A stretch of DNA of 64,000 nucleotides from Sphingobacterium nematocida. Its GTDB lineage: Bacteria > Bacteroidota > Bacteroidia > Sphingobacteriales > Sphingobacteriaceae. Each line of letters begins with the position of its first letter. Positions within the stretch are counted from its first letter, which is position 1. This document shows, piece by piece, positions 9,492-17,431 of this stretch. A program made the translations under genes and the position numbers. Location: the NCBI RefSeq assembly GCF_900168125.1, contig NZ_FUZF01000001.1, positions 248,001 to 312,000 of the forward strand, in the 5' to 3' direction. The notes under the pieces are model-generated. The model was not told where the DNA came from. It saw nothing but the letters and a program-made list of their open reading frames with translations, and ran no database searches.

Positions 9492-10486
9492 TCCTCACCC
9501 TCCATGTCATCGCTGTAGAGGGTCTGTAGTACGGAAGACTGCACTCCATAATTCTCGGTCGCCCACCGAGCAAAACTACCTTCGTAACCATGGGTCAGGT
9601 AAATATGAGAAGCGCCGGTATTTCTGACTGCCGTATTAAGCTGAGTCCAGTCACAGTGATCAGACAGTGGAAAACCTTTGTCCACAGATCTACGTCTTCT
9701 AGACCCACGCAATTGCATCCAGCCGCTACACATGGCCTCTCGATAGGGTTTGAGCTTCCTTGCCCATGGACTGCCATTGGCCGATGGCGGCGCTACGATT
9801 AGCGCTCCTTCCATCTTACTCGGATCCGGCCCCGATGACATACGCGTTCCAGGAAAGCTATAACCCAAATCTGAAAGGGCTTCGTTCACATTTGCGACAG
9901 CGCCATGCAGGTAGATATCTCCCAAAGATTGATCTAAGTGTGCCAGTATATTCTGAGCTTTGCCCAGCGCATATCCGTAGATAACTGTATTATAACCCTT
10001 CTGTATATTTGATCTCCACCAATCATTAATATCGTTATAAACCTTCGTCGGGCTGGGAAATTGATAAATGGGCAATCCAAATGTACACTCTGAAATAAAA
10101 TGATCGCATGTCACGAGTTCGAAAGGCTCGCTCACGCCATCGGATTCGAGCTTGTAATCGCCTGTAAAGACCCACACCTCATCGGCATACGATAACCTGA
10201 TCTGTGCCGAACCGATGATATGACCCGCAGGATGAAATGAAATGCTTACCCCATTAATCTCGAAAGATTCCCGGTAGTGTATGCCTTGCACCGATTGCTC
10301 TCCCCCAAGTCTTAGTTTTAAAATCGGTACGGTATCATGATGACAGATATAATGCTGCATCCCCCATCGCATATGATCGCTATGACCATGCGTAATCAAT
10401 GCCGTTTTTACAGGCCTCCACGGGTCGATATAAAAATCGCCCTGTTTACAATATAAGCCGTTTTCGTTGACCGTTAATAAGGACAT
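9488..10486 (-). CDS. ligase-associated DNA damage response exonuclease (metallo-beta-lactamase fold)
   Basis: A 332-residue MBL/beta-CASP-type nuclease related to SNM1/Artemis. The metal motif THGHSDH is at 32-38 from the chosen start; later come HPAGHIIGSAQ, FTGDYKLES and SDHCDW. I choose the ATG at 10484-10486 (MSLLTVNENG). A start at 10639 would add 51 residues of unlike sequence and would run antisense over the beginning of the divergent gene at 10622. It is the first gene of the four-gene repair operon, so the promoter should lie in 10487-10621. In this family the enzyme resects DNA or RNA-containing ends. Confidence 0.93.
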   Translation of the reverse strand: MSLLTVNENGLYCKQGDFYIDPWRPVKTALITHGHSDHMRWGMQHYICHHDTVPILKLRLGGEQSVQGIHYRESFEINGVSISFHPAGHIIGSAQIRLSYADEVWVFTGDYKLESDGVSEPFELVTCDHFISECTFGLPIYQFPSPTKVYNDINDWWRSNIQKGYNTVIYGYALGKAQNILAHLDQSLGDIYLHGAVANVNEALSDLGYSFPGTRMSSGPDPSKMEGALIVAPPSANGSPWARKLKPYREAMCSGWMQLRGSRRRRSVDKGFPLSDHCDWTQLNTAVRNTGASHIYLTHGYEGSFARWATENYGVQSSVLQTLYSDDMEGEE

Positions 10487-10621
10487 ATGCTGCGGATATT
10501 TGTGTACTGTAGTTATTTCTAATGCTAACAAGTGACCAGACTTATTGTTTAAAACAAATAACCGCCAATGAACTTTCATTTGAAACGACTGTTTTACAAC
10601 GGTATCGAAAATTATAATACC

Positions 10622-11077
10622 ATGAATGCAAACACACAAAACTTAATCGCGGGAGCCATCGGAGCAGTAGCATTGAATGCTGTACACGGATTAGCTAAGA
10701 AAATAATAAAAGATGCTCCAAAAATAGATGAGATCGGAAATGAAGGTCTCAGTAAAGCCATAGAATCGGTAGGTTTGGCGTCCCCATCCGAGCAAGTCGT
10801 CGACAATACCACGACCACATTCAACTTCGTCACGAACACCCTGTCCTACCGTATGATTGGTGAATACGACTCGAAAAATTTAGTGCTATTGGGGGCATTG
10901 CATGGCTTGGCTGTCGGTGCGTCGACCTTGTCCCTGAGTAAGACATTAGACCTTGACGAAACCCCTGTCGCCAGAACGTTACTGACAGAATGCTTAACGG
11001 TAACTTGGTACATATTAGGCGGAATAGCGACTGCCACAGCGCTGAAGGTGATCCGAAGCCATACCGACAAAATGTGA
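10622..11077 (+). CDS. hypothetical membrane-associated protein, 151 aa
   Basis: The ATG at 10622 is preferred over 10568 because the sequence from there starts MNANTQNLIAGAIGAVALNA, a small-residue hydrophobic segment. Two further hydrophobic stretches follow (VLLGALHGLAVGAST and TWYILGGIATATAL), so three short membrane helices rich in Gly and Ala are likely. The general pattern resembles small Bacteroidota inner-membrane proteins of unknown function. It is divergent from the exonuclease operon with a 135-base spacer that should hold both promoters. No catalytic motif is visible. Confidence 0.65.
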   Translation: MNANTQNLIAGAIGAVALNAVHGLAKKIIKDAPKIDEIGNEGLSKAIESVGLASPSEQVVDNTTTTFNFVTNTLSYRMIGEYDSKNLVLLGALHGLAVGASTLSLSKTLDLDETPVARTLLTECLTVTWYILGGIATATALKVIRSHTDKM

Positions 11078-11188
11078 GTAGTCAAAAGAGCGATGTAACA
11101 GTCACTGAAGCAAATAGAAAACAAAGAGTTACAACACTCATTTACAACACGTTTTAATTCAAAATATTAATCAACAATTTACTTAACG

Positions 11189-11205
11189 TGGCATGATTTA
11201 TGCCA
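11189..11205 (+). promoter_or_regulatory. candidate sigma-54 (-24/-12) promoter
   Basis: TGGCATGATTTATGC has GG and GC elements separated by exactly ten bases, as required for RpoN promoters, with TGGCAY intact and ATGC where TTGC is usual. It ends 36 bases before the histidine kinase ATG. The same bases form a 6-bp palindrome (TGGCAT, ATGCCA), so a regulator site is the alternative reading. Confidence 0.4.
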
Positions 11206-11241
11206 TAGTCAGGACAGACTTACATCCTAAAATTCGAACTT

Positions 11242-12345
11242 ATGATACAATATGATCTGGATTTGCTACAGGTTTTAGAACACTCTCCTTTGGCCTGCGC
11301 TGTCTATGACAATCCAGATCTGCGTATAGCATTCGTTAATGACGCGATGCTAACCATGTGGTGCGCTCCTAAGGATATTCTGGGAAAGAGGTTTGGCGAA
11401 GTATTTCCCGGCTTTCGAATAGAAGGTTTTGAAAGTATACTGGAGAAAGTTTGGCAGAGCGGTATCACCTACCGTGCGACCGATACTCCAGCAGTTATTG
11501 TCGATGGTTCAGAAAAGCACCTCCGTTATTTTGACTTTGAGTACAAGGCGCTACTGGACGAATCGGGTGAGACTTACGCTATACTACATACATCTACAGA
11601 TGTGACGACACGTGTCGAAACCAACAGCAAGCTTCGCATTCAGCAGGAACAACTATCGTTTAATAATGATTTAGAAACGTTGACGCACACGCTTTCCCAT
11701 GATGTTAAAAATCCGTTGTCCGTCGCTAAAATGGGCATACATTATCTTAAAAATCAAAAAGACGCACTATCAGCCAATACGCTACAATGGTATGACATGA
11801 TTGATCAAGCGCTCATAAATGTGGAAAATATAATTAATCAAACCGCCCAACTTAGTGCAGCGCGTTCTATTGCGAACATACAGAATGTACATTGCGTAAC
11901 CGCTAAAATACCCGCTTGGTGCGAAGAGATTAAATTACTACAACCCTCATTTGCAGGAGATATAAGGCTCGGTCAGCTCTTGCCCATTTATGGCGACATT
12001 GGAGCTATCTATCAGATCTTTATGAATATTATCAGCAATGCAATAAAATATACGGCTCAGATAGATAACGCGGAAATAGCTATCTACAGCGAGCAAACAG
12101 ACAAAGGTGTTGCTTACTTCATAAAAGACAACGGTATTGGAATTCCAGAATCCGAATTGAGCAAAATTTTCTGTGTTTTCAGCCGTGCGAGTAATGCTGC
12201 CGAACATCACGGTACAGGCATCGGATTATGCTTGGCAAAACGTATCATCGAACGATACGGGGGTAGTATCAACGTATCCAGCACAGAAGGTAAAGGTACA
12301 CTGGTTCGTCTTTTTTTCTTAGACAAAGGAAATAGTAAAAGCTAG
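11242..12345 (+). CDS. PAS-domain soluble sensor histidine kinase
   Basis: A 367-residue kinase with no transmembrane segment or signal peptide, so it should sense a cytoplasmic cue. A PAS domain occupies about residues 5-125. The dimerisation/phosphoacceptor region has His153 in THTLSHDVKNP, and the catalytic domain shows N-box NIISNAIKY, G1 DNGIGIP and G2 GTGIGL. All catalytic boxes look intact. No response regulator lies next to it, so the partner is elsewhere. It lies downstream of a candidate sigma-54 promoter and is convergent, 4 bases apart, with a small minus-strand gene. Confidence 0.9.
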   Translation: MIQYDLDLLQVLEHSPLACAVYDNPDLRIAFVNDAMLTMWCAPKDILGKRFGEVFPGFRIEGFESILEKVWQSGITYRATDTPAVIVDGSEKHLRYFDFEYKALLDESGETYAILHTSTDVTTRVETNSKLRIQQEQLSFNNDLETLTHTLSHDVKNPLSVAKMGIHYLKNQKDALSANTLQWYDMIDQALINVENIINQTAQLSAARSIANIQNVHCVTAKIPAWCEEIKLLQPSFAGDIRLGQLLPIYGDIGAIYQIFMNIISNAIKYTAQIDNAEIAIYSEQTDKGVAYFIKDNGIGIPESELSKIFCVFSRASNAAEHHGTGIGLCLAKRIIERYGGSINVSSTEGKGTLVRLFFLDKGNSKS

Positions 12346-12349
12346 TCCA

Positions 12350-12646
12350 TTAATCTTCGGTCGTATAACTGATGACGGCATGCGATTCTTTATGCGTAAA
12401 GCTTATAGAAAGACGATCTTCAAGTCCATGCAGCTTCTCGTAGAGGGGGCTTTCCAAATATTTTCGTTCCAGTTCCCTTAAAGCTCTTAAAACCTGCTCA
12501 TTATCGACATACTCACCAAACAGCACTTCTGTATGTGTTAACTTATCGGCGGTCTCGACGCTCTTTATTATTTTGATGTTCCTACCATCTATCACTTGTT
12601 CCATATCGAATTGAAACTGAAATTTTAAATTAGGCTGCCCTAGCAT
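12350..12646 (-). CDS. hypothetical protein, 98 aa
   Basis: An acidic, helical-looking small protein with no signal peptide and no membrane segment; I do not recognise the family. An internal Met at residue 15 (MEQVIDGRNI) is an alternative start. The first codons lie inside one arm of an 11-bp inverted repeat whose other arm is in the leader. It follows the YciE/F-like gene on the same strand with a 78-base gap, so it could be co-transcribed with it. Confidence 0.55.
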   Translation of the reverse strand: MLGQPNLKFQFQFDMEQVIDGRNIKIIKSVETADKLTHTEVLFGEYVDNEQVLRALRELERKYLESPLYEKLHGLEDRLSISFTHKESHAVISYTTED

Positions 12647-12712
12647 CCATCTTATTATCTACCGTATATAAAATAAAAAAGAAGAACATATTAGCCTATT
12701 TGGGCAGCCTAA
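12630..12712. repeat. 11-bp perfect inverted repeat around a gene start
   Basis: TTAGGCTGCCC at 12630-12640 and GGGCAGCCTAA at 12702-12712 are exact reverse complements 61 bases apart. They bracket the leader and first codons of the 98-residue gene. The loop is A+T-rich. They could form a long-loop hairpin in the mRNA or be two half-sites for a regulator. Confidence 0.6.
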
Positions 12713-12724
12713 AACGGTGAGCCT

Positions 12725-13357
12725 CTACTCTGCTTTTGAATTGAGATTCGTGTCTGCTATACTTGTCAATAGCTCATCGCATTTTTTCTCCTCTTTGAGG
12801 GTCTGCAATAAAAGCTTAAGTGCTTGTTCGTGCCCCAATACTTTTGCAAAAGCGGCAAGAGTACCATATGTGGCGATCTCATAATGTTCAACCTTTTGTG
12901 CTGCCGCGATAATTCCGGCATCGCGTACTGCTCCGGGTTGTGTCTCTTCCAAGATACTTGCCCCCTCTTCAATCAAGCCCTCCATAGCGTCACATTTTGC
13001 TGCCTGCGCCTTTTTTCCGATACTTTCAAAGCAATCTTCAAGACGCTGTACATGTGTCTCTGTCTCTTGGATATGTAGGGTAATAGATCTTTTCAATTTT
13101 TCCGCTGTAGCATTTTTCTCCATTTTTGGAAGTGCCTTTAAAAGTGCTTTCTCGGCCCATAAAATATCCTTAAGACCATCTTCAAACAGATCCTGAAGAT
13201 CCTTTGCTGCATCAGCCTTGGCTTTTACTTTTGTCGCTGTAGTCCCAGCGTTACTTTTTGCCTTCTGCATGTTCGAAGTTGATGACTCCTTTGCTCCTGC
13301 TTTTGCTTTGGAACCTGTAGTGGAAGTCTTTGTTGAAGTTTTCATTGTTGTTGCCAT
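12725..13357 (-). CDS. YciE/YciF-type ferritin-like protein (DUF892) with basic N-terminal tail
   Basis: A 210-residue protein whose residues about 50-205 match the DUF892 four-helix bundle. DLFEDGLKDILWAEKALLKA begins helix 1; the ETETHVQRLE and KVEHYEIATY helices carry the Glu and His expected of a diiron or ferritin-like site. Known relatives are stress-induced and were proposed to act as ferroxidases. The first 50 residues are a Lys/Ala/Ser/Thr-rich tail resembling a histone H1 or Dps tail; this is unusual for the core family and may bind DNA. It is upstream of the 98-residue gene and downstream of the DUF421 gene on the same strand. Confidence 0.88.
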   Translation of the reverse strand: MATTMKTSTKTSTTGSKAKAGAKESSTSNMQKAKSNAGTTATKVKAKADAAKDLQDLFEDGLKDILWAEKALLKALPKMEKNATAEKLKRSITLHIQETETHVQRLEDCFESIGKKAQAAKCDAMEGLIEEGASILEETQPGAVRDAGIIAAAQKVEHYEIATYGTLAAFAKVLGHEQALKLLLQTLKEEKKCDELLTSIADTNLNSKAE

Positions 13358-13492
13358 AATATTGAATAATTTAAGGCTGTAACAGCCGTGATCAATAGGT
13401 GAACAACATCGCGTTCAGAGGGTTGCGTGCGGCGATCAAAAAGCGTATTATTTGCCCGACATCAGGTACAAATACCTGTTAATCCAGTAAAA

Positions 13493-14176
13493 TCAACTGT
13501 ATCGCTTCGTGTTAATAGCGATCGTCCAACTCTCTTTTCCGCAACGCTGGCACTGCGGAGACGCCCCATTTAATTCCTGCACGACAACTCCACAGTACAT
13601 ACAGGCAAAGGGGCCGTAACTTGTGGCGGGATCTACCTTCTTGTAACGCGACGGAAACAAGGGTAATCCATACCGGACTTCTTCGTCGGCATAAAACAAT
13701 ACACTTAGCGTGCCATCAATCTCCAATAGTCCTTCGCGCACCTGTCCAAGATGCTCCACATTCAAATTTCGGAGTTCCGAAAAAAACTCCATTTTAGAAA
13801 AGTCGTTATCATGCTCGTGCTTAATATCAAACATTCCCTCTTCAACAACCGGCAACACCTTGCCTTCCAATAACCGGGTTACCTTTTCAGATCGTGAAGC
13901 TAACCAGGTTACCAATTTATACACCAGGATCACACATACAAAAACGATAACGGCATGTACAATAGGGATATCGCCCTGAAACATGGGATCACCTGCCGCA
14001 GATCCAAGGCTAATGATAATTGCTACCTCAAAAACGGTTAACTGACGAACACCGCGCCGTCCAGACAAACGGAGGATCGTAAGAATCAACACAAACATAA
14101 CTATGGTGCGAATAGCAATTTCTCCTAGAAAAATAACCTCCGAATCGCGGCCAATAATATCCTCTAAATCGATCAT
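13493..14176 (-). CDS. DUF421/YetF-type membrane protein with C-terminal zinc ribbon
   Basis: From the ATG at 14174-14176 (MIDLEDIIGRDS) the product has 227 residues. Three N-terminal hydrophobic segments are at about 17-36, 45-63 and 72-92, with LSGRRGVRQLTVFEVAIIIS typical of DUF421. The cytoplasmic domain follows, including LRNLNVEHLGQVREG. The C-terminus adds two CxxC knuckles (CMYCG and CQRCG, about 188-215), a zinc-ribbon-like module. A longer ORF from 14260 exists, but its extra part runs through a terminator hairpin at 14199-14228, so the shorter start is preferred. The function of the family is unknown; membership is common in stress clusters. Confidence 0.85.
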   Translation of the reverse strand: MIDLEDIIGRDSEVIFLGEIAIRTIVMFVLILTILRLSGRRGVRQLTVFEVAIIISLGSAAGDPMFQGDIPIVHAVIVFVCVILVYKLVTWLASRSEKVTRLLEGKVLPVVEEGMFDIKHEHDNDFSKMEFFSELRNLNVEHLGQVREGLLEIDGTLSVLFYADEEVRYGLPLFPSRYKKVDPATSYGPFACMYCGVVVQELNGASPQCQRCGKESWTIAINTKRYS

Positions 14177-14198
14177 ATAAATCACATAAACAGAAAAA

Positions 14199-14228
14199 AG
14201 GTGGTATTTCATGACTGAAACACCACCT
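14199..14228 (-). terminator. hairpin terminator, second copy of the GGTGGTGTTTC family
   Basis: A 13-bp stem with one mismatch and a 4-base loop (TGAC); on the minus strand it is followed by six T residues. It lies upstream of the DUF421 gene, so it would stop transcripts arriving from the 14.4-17.4 kb side. The stem core is almost the same as the terminator at 3915-3939. Confidence 0.75.
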
Positions 14229-14416
14229 CCATTTGCACACACTAAACTCCTACTAAACATAACCTGCCAGTGGAGATTAACGCACTAACTATTGTTGATT
14301 TTTAATTGTTGTTTCGTCGATAGAACAGCCGTGCCCTACAATCGTTTTAATTTATTTTACTTTTTTAAAACGACGGATTCCCAACTCTAGTTTTCAGACG
14401 CTGCAACAAAGAACCT
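14229..14416. other. A+T-rich spacer without recognisable gene
   Basis: No ORF with coding character is visible on either strand here. It separates the terminator upstream of the DUF421 gene from the SGNH-hydrolase remnant and may contain the DUF421 upstream sequences, but no clear promoter motif was found. Confidence 0.5.
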
Positions 14417-14611
14417 CTATCTGTTTAGGGCCTCCTCAACCGCGCCCGACAATGCCTTCGCCCACTTGGCATAACCTCCTGAAAGGTGGATTCCATCCCC
14501 CGAATAATCGGCTGGAGAGATACTACCATCGTGGCTTATAAAGGTGGTGCATTCGGCTATAGCGATCCTCACAGTAAAGCGAATGGCGTGTTTGTCTGGA
14601 TTTACTTTTAT
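14417..14611 (-). pseudogene. C-terminal remnant of an SGNH/GDSL-type hydrolase
   Basis: An open stretch of about 64 codons on the minus strand, bounded upstream by an in-frame TAA at 14612-14614 and ending with TAG. It translates to a segment with ISHDGSISPADYSGDGIHLS followed by GGYAKWAKAL. The DGIHL element is the Asp-x-x-His block that closes SGNH/GDSL esterases, and the following helix is usual there. Block I (GDS) and the rest of the enzyme are absent. There is no start codon, so this is a gene relic. The break lies shortly before the long hairpin at 14655-14707. Confidence 0.65.
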
Positions 14612-14654
14612 TTAATACCCACACCGTTAGCCGGCTATCTCTCCTATATTCTTC

Positions 14655-14707
14655 ATAATCTTCTTGTTTTTGTGATTTATTGGCTATCACAAAAATAAGA
14701 AGATTAT
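14655..14707. repeat. 22-bp inverted repeat (long hairpin)
   Basis: Arms 14655-14676 and 14686-14707 pair over 22 bases with one mismatch or G-U pair around a 9-base loop. No T-run follows on the minus strand. It lies 70 bases after the TonB receptor stop and may act as a terminator or mRNA 3'-end stabiliser, or may be the trace of a small mobile repeat next to the SGNH relic. Confidence 0.7.
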
Positions 14708-14777
14708 ACAGCAGCGATGCCTACTATATTCACAAGTTCTAAAACTATTTTACCTTATGCGAGCGATCACTTAGCTA

Positions 14778-17408
14778 TCAATTGGCCCTGCTTTTCGCTT
14801 CCTTATTACTTTCCTCGATCTTCTTATCCTCGATCTTCTTACCTTTTGATAATACATAGGTAAAAGATAAACCAAACGTACGTGTAGGTCTTTTCTGATA
14901 AAAATCGACAAAGGCGCCCTTGCGTTCGGTCCACTCCCTTTCGCGGGCGGTATTGAAAATATCATTCAGGTGAAAGGTGATCTTGGCTTTATCCTTTGCC
15001 AACCGCTTACTCAAGGTAAGGCTTGAATAAAATTGATGGGCAAAGCGGGTATTGGCCGAGATGCGTGGCGACGAATACGACAGGTGGAGTGAAGCATCAA
15101 ACCATTTCTTCACTTTCCAGTATTGATTTAAAGACGTTTCAAAGGTCTGTTGGTTCAGGTCCTCGTCCTCCAGGCGGAATACATTCTGGAACCAGGTGGC
15201 ATTGGCCTGCCCCGACCACCAGGCGTTTAATTTCCAAGGCACAAACAAATTGCTGCCCCATTCGGTGCTTTTCGCAAAGTTACGAGACTGGTAGACCAAC
15301 ATACTGTTGTCCTTTGTTTCTGTAAACTGCGCAATTTTATCTTTGGTGTAACTGTAAAATAGATCTAAGGATATATTGTTCTTCAGCTGTATACCACCCT
15401 CCACACGGTGCATAATCTCCGGCTTAAGATCGGCATTACCCTGTATCAGTATAAAATCATCAATCTGCAAGGTGTAGGGATTCAGGTTTTTAAAGGAAGG
15501 GCGATTAATCCGCTTGGCGTAGTTTAAAATCAACGAATGCTGGTTGCCAATCTCCCGTTGCAGGAATATAGAGGGAAAGAGGTGAAAATAATCCTGCTGT
15601 ATCCTATCGCCCGAAGTCAGGGACAAGGCATCGACAATTGTTTTTTCGCCCCGCAGGCCAATTTTTGCAGACAGCTTATCCAGCTTATAGTTAAAAGCCG
15701 CATAGCCCATAACCAGGTCTTCCTTATACAAAAATTCATTGCTCAGCAGATCATCCTTAATCCAGCTATCGTTCATTAGATTTTGGCGCAACACCTCATT
15801 ATTCCGATCCGTACCGATATACTTCAGACCGGCCAACCAATTAAAGGAATGCTTATAATATTGTGTCCAATCGGTCTGTATACTGTAGATCGATGTCTGG
15901 TTGGGGGAATAGTTGATATACTGCTGGCTCGATGAGCTCCCTACCTCCTTCAGGGTATAGTGATTCTCCTCCCGATGTTTGTTATTCACATAATCGGCTA
16001 GGAAGCGTAAAGACGAGCCCAATGAATCGCGCTTCCAACTGTAATTTAGTGTGCTGGACAACTGCCTTGGCTTCGTCAACCAGTTGTTGAATGTTGTTTT
16101 AAAAACCGTATCCTGAAGATCAAAATGTGCATTGTCGGTATAAAAATTCTGATCCGTATGGTTATTGGTTAATATGGTCTGAAACCCGAGACTGTGATTG
16201 TCGGCAAGATCGTAGGATGCTGTAATCCGGCCATTGTACGATTTACTTTCCCGATAGCGATCCGTACTACTGGTATACGTCGACTGGTCGGCATAGGAAA
16301 TATCGTTCGAGGCAAAGATATATTCGTCGTTTCTTAAATAGCCCACCACCGCCGTAAGCGTCAATTTGTTTTTCTTGAAATCCACAATGGTCCCGACATT
16401 GTAGTAAGGATCATCGACCTGCTGTAGATAGCGCGCGAGTAGGTTGACCCGAAAACCATCGAGCGTATTCTTACGAAGTACAATACGAATAATCCCAGCG
16501 GTACCCGAGGCTTCATACTCCGCGGCGGGATTGGGGATAATTTCGATCTTGCTGATGCTCTCGGATGGCAAAGACCGTAAATACTCTGCGAGCTGTTCGC
16601 TTGACATCCTTTGGATCATATCGTTGATCATCACCTGTACACTTTGGTTGCCACGCAAGCGTATTCCACCGTTTGGATCCACCCATATCCCCGGCGAGCG
16701 CTGCAGGATATCGAGTGTCGATAGACCACTTTCGAGGATAGAGCCTTCTACCTGCACGATCAATCGATCGGCTACCCGTTCAAAAGGCCTGCGCATCGCT
16801 TTGACATGTACTGTTTTGATCTGTACCTCGTTGGCCTGCAACACCATTTTTTGCAGTGGGGCACCATAGGGAGGTTGGAGATCCATTTTGTGAGGCTTGT
16901 ACCCCAGCGCTGAGAGTTGTAGGCTATACTTGCGATCCGCTTTTAGGCTTTCCTGAATCGTAAAAACACCTTTTGTATCGGTACTGTAGATGGCTACCAG
17001 TCTGCTTTGCTCATCAAACAGCCGGATATTTGCAAATTCTATCGGACTATTTGCGGTATCTACAACGAGTCCTTGAATCGTCTGCTGTGATTTTATAGTC
17101 GGCTGCTTACCAGGATTATATATAGCAATAACTTTATCATCAATATTCTTAAAATCGAGCCTATATGGAGACAACATAGTCTGCATCAATTGCTGCAACT
17201 CCATATCGGTAGCAGGTACATCGTAGCGCATAGCATCCGTAAGCACCTCATCGCTGTAAAAGATAATCACCGGACATTGTTCCTGAATCTGTTTTAAAAC
17301 AGTCTTTATCTGCCGCTCCCCTTTATCCAGCTTAATATTATGTTTTTGTCCGTAGGTAATCACCGTCGTCAACAATGACAACACGAAAATATAGGTCCCT
17401 TTGTTCAT
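14778..17408 (-). CDS. TonB-dependent outer-membrane receptor with STN signalling domain
   Basis: An 876-residue outer-membrane protein. A signal peptide (about 1-20) is followed by an STN/secretin-type signalling domain (about 25-95). Next come a carboxypeptidase-regulatory-like beta sandwich (about 108-190), the plug (about 205-310, with RSPGIWVDPNGGIRLRGNQS) and a barrel of the outer-membrane beta-barrel 3 type, not the SusC type. The last residues after the barrel are an unusual charged Lys/Glu tail. The STN domain matches the FecR and sigma genes just upstream, so ligand binding should signal through FecR to the ECF sigma factor. No SusD partner is present. The substrate is unknown; iron chelates or another scarce nutrient would be usual. 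Confidence 0.92.
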   Translation of the reverse strand: MNKGTYIFVLSLLTTVITYGQKHNIKLDKGERQIKTVLKQIQEQCPVIIFYSDEVLTDAMRYDVPATDMELQQLMQTMLSPYRLDFKNIDDKVIAIYNPGKQPTIKSQQTIQGLVVDTANSPIEFANIRLFDEQSRLVAIYSTDTKGVFTIQESLKADRKYSLQLSALGYKPHKMDLQPPYGAPLQKMVLQANEVQIKTVHVKAMRRPFERVADRLIVQVEGSILESGLSTLDILQRSPGIWVDPNGGIRLRGNQSVQVMINDMIQRMSSEQLAEYLRSLPSESISKIEIIPNPAAEYEASGTAGIIRIVLRKNTLDGFRVNLLARYLQQVDDPYYNVGTIVDFKKNKLTLTAVVGYLRNDEYIFASNDISYADQSTYTSSTDRYRESKSYNGRITASYDLADNHSLGFQTILTNNHTDQNFYTDNAHFDLQDTVFKTTFNNWLTKPRQLSSTLNYSWKRDSLGSSLRFLADYVNNKHREENHYTLKEVGSSSSQQYINYSPNQTSIYSIQTDWTQYYKHSFNWLAGLKYIGTDRNNEVLRQNLMNDSWIKDDLLSNEFLYKEDLVMGYAAFNYKLDKLSAKIGLRGEKTIVDALSLTSGDRIQQDYFHLFPSIFLQREIGNQHSLILNYAKRINRPSFKNLNPYTLQIDDFILIQGNADLKPEIMHRVEGGIQLKNNISLDLFYSYTKDKIAQFTETKDNSMLVYQSRNFAKSTEWGSNLFVPWKLNAWWSGQANATWFQNVFRLEDEDLNQQTFETSLNQYWKVKKWFDASLHLSYSSPRISANTRFAHQFYSSLTLSKRLAKDKAKITFHLNDIFNTAREREWTERKGAFVDFYQKRPTRTFGLSFTYVLSKGKKIEDKKIEESNKEAKSRAN

Positions 17409-17431
17409 CTGCTCTGCGTTTGCGTAAAAAC

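Noticed and set aside
10487..10639. Extended N-terminus of the MBL-fold exonuclease
   Set aside because: Adds 51 residues not expected in the family and overlaps the divergent gene at 10622; the start at 10486 fits family length.
13463..13478. Short palindrome CAGGTA-CAAA-TACCTG after the DUF421 gene
   Set aside because: Only a 6-bp stem without T-run; too weak to call a terminator or operator.
14177..14260. Longer start for the DUF421 protein
   Set aside because: The extension would be encoded by a terminator hairpin and lacks family similarity.
14486..14698. 70-codon hydrophobic plus-strand ORF
   Set aside because: It lies opposite the SGNH-hydrolase relic and runs into one arm of the long hairpin; no start-site or homology support.
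16444..16869. 141-codon plus-strand ORF
   Set aside because: Antisense shadow of the TonB receptor plug region.
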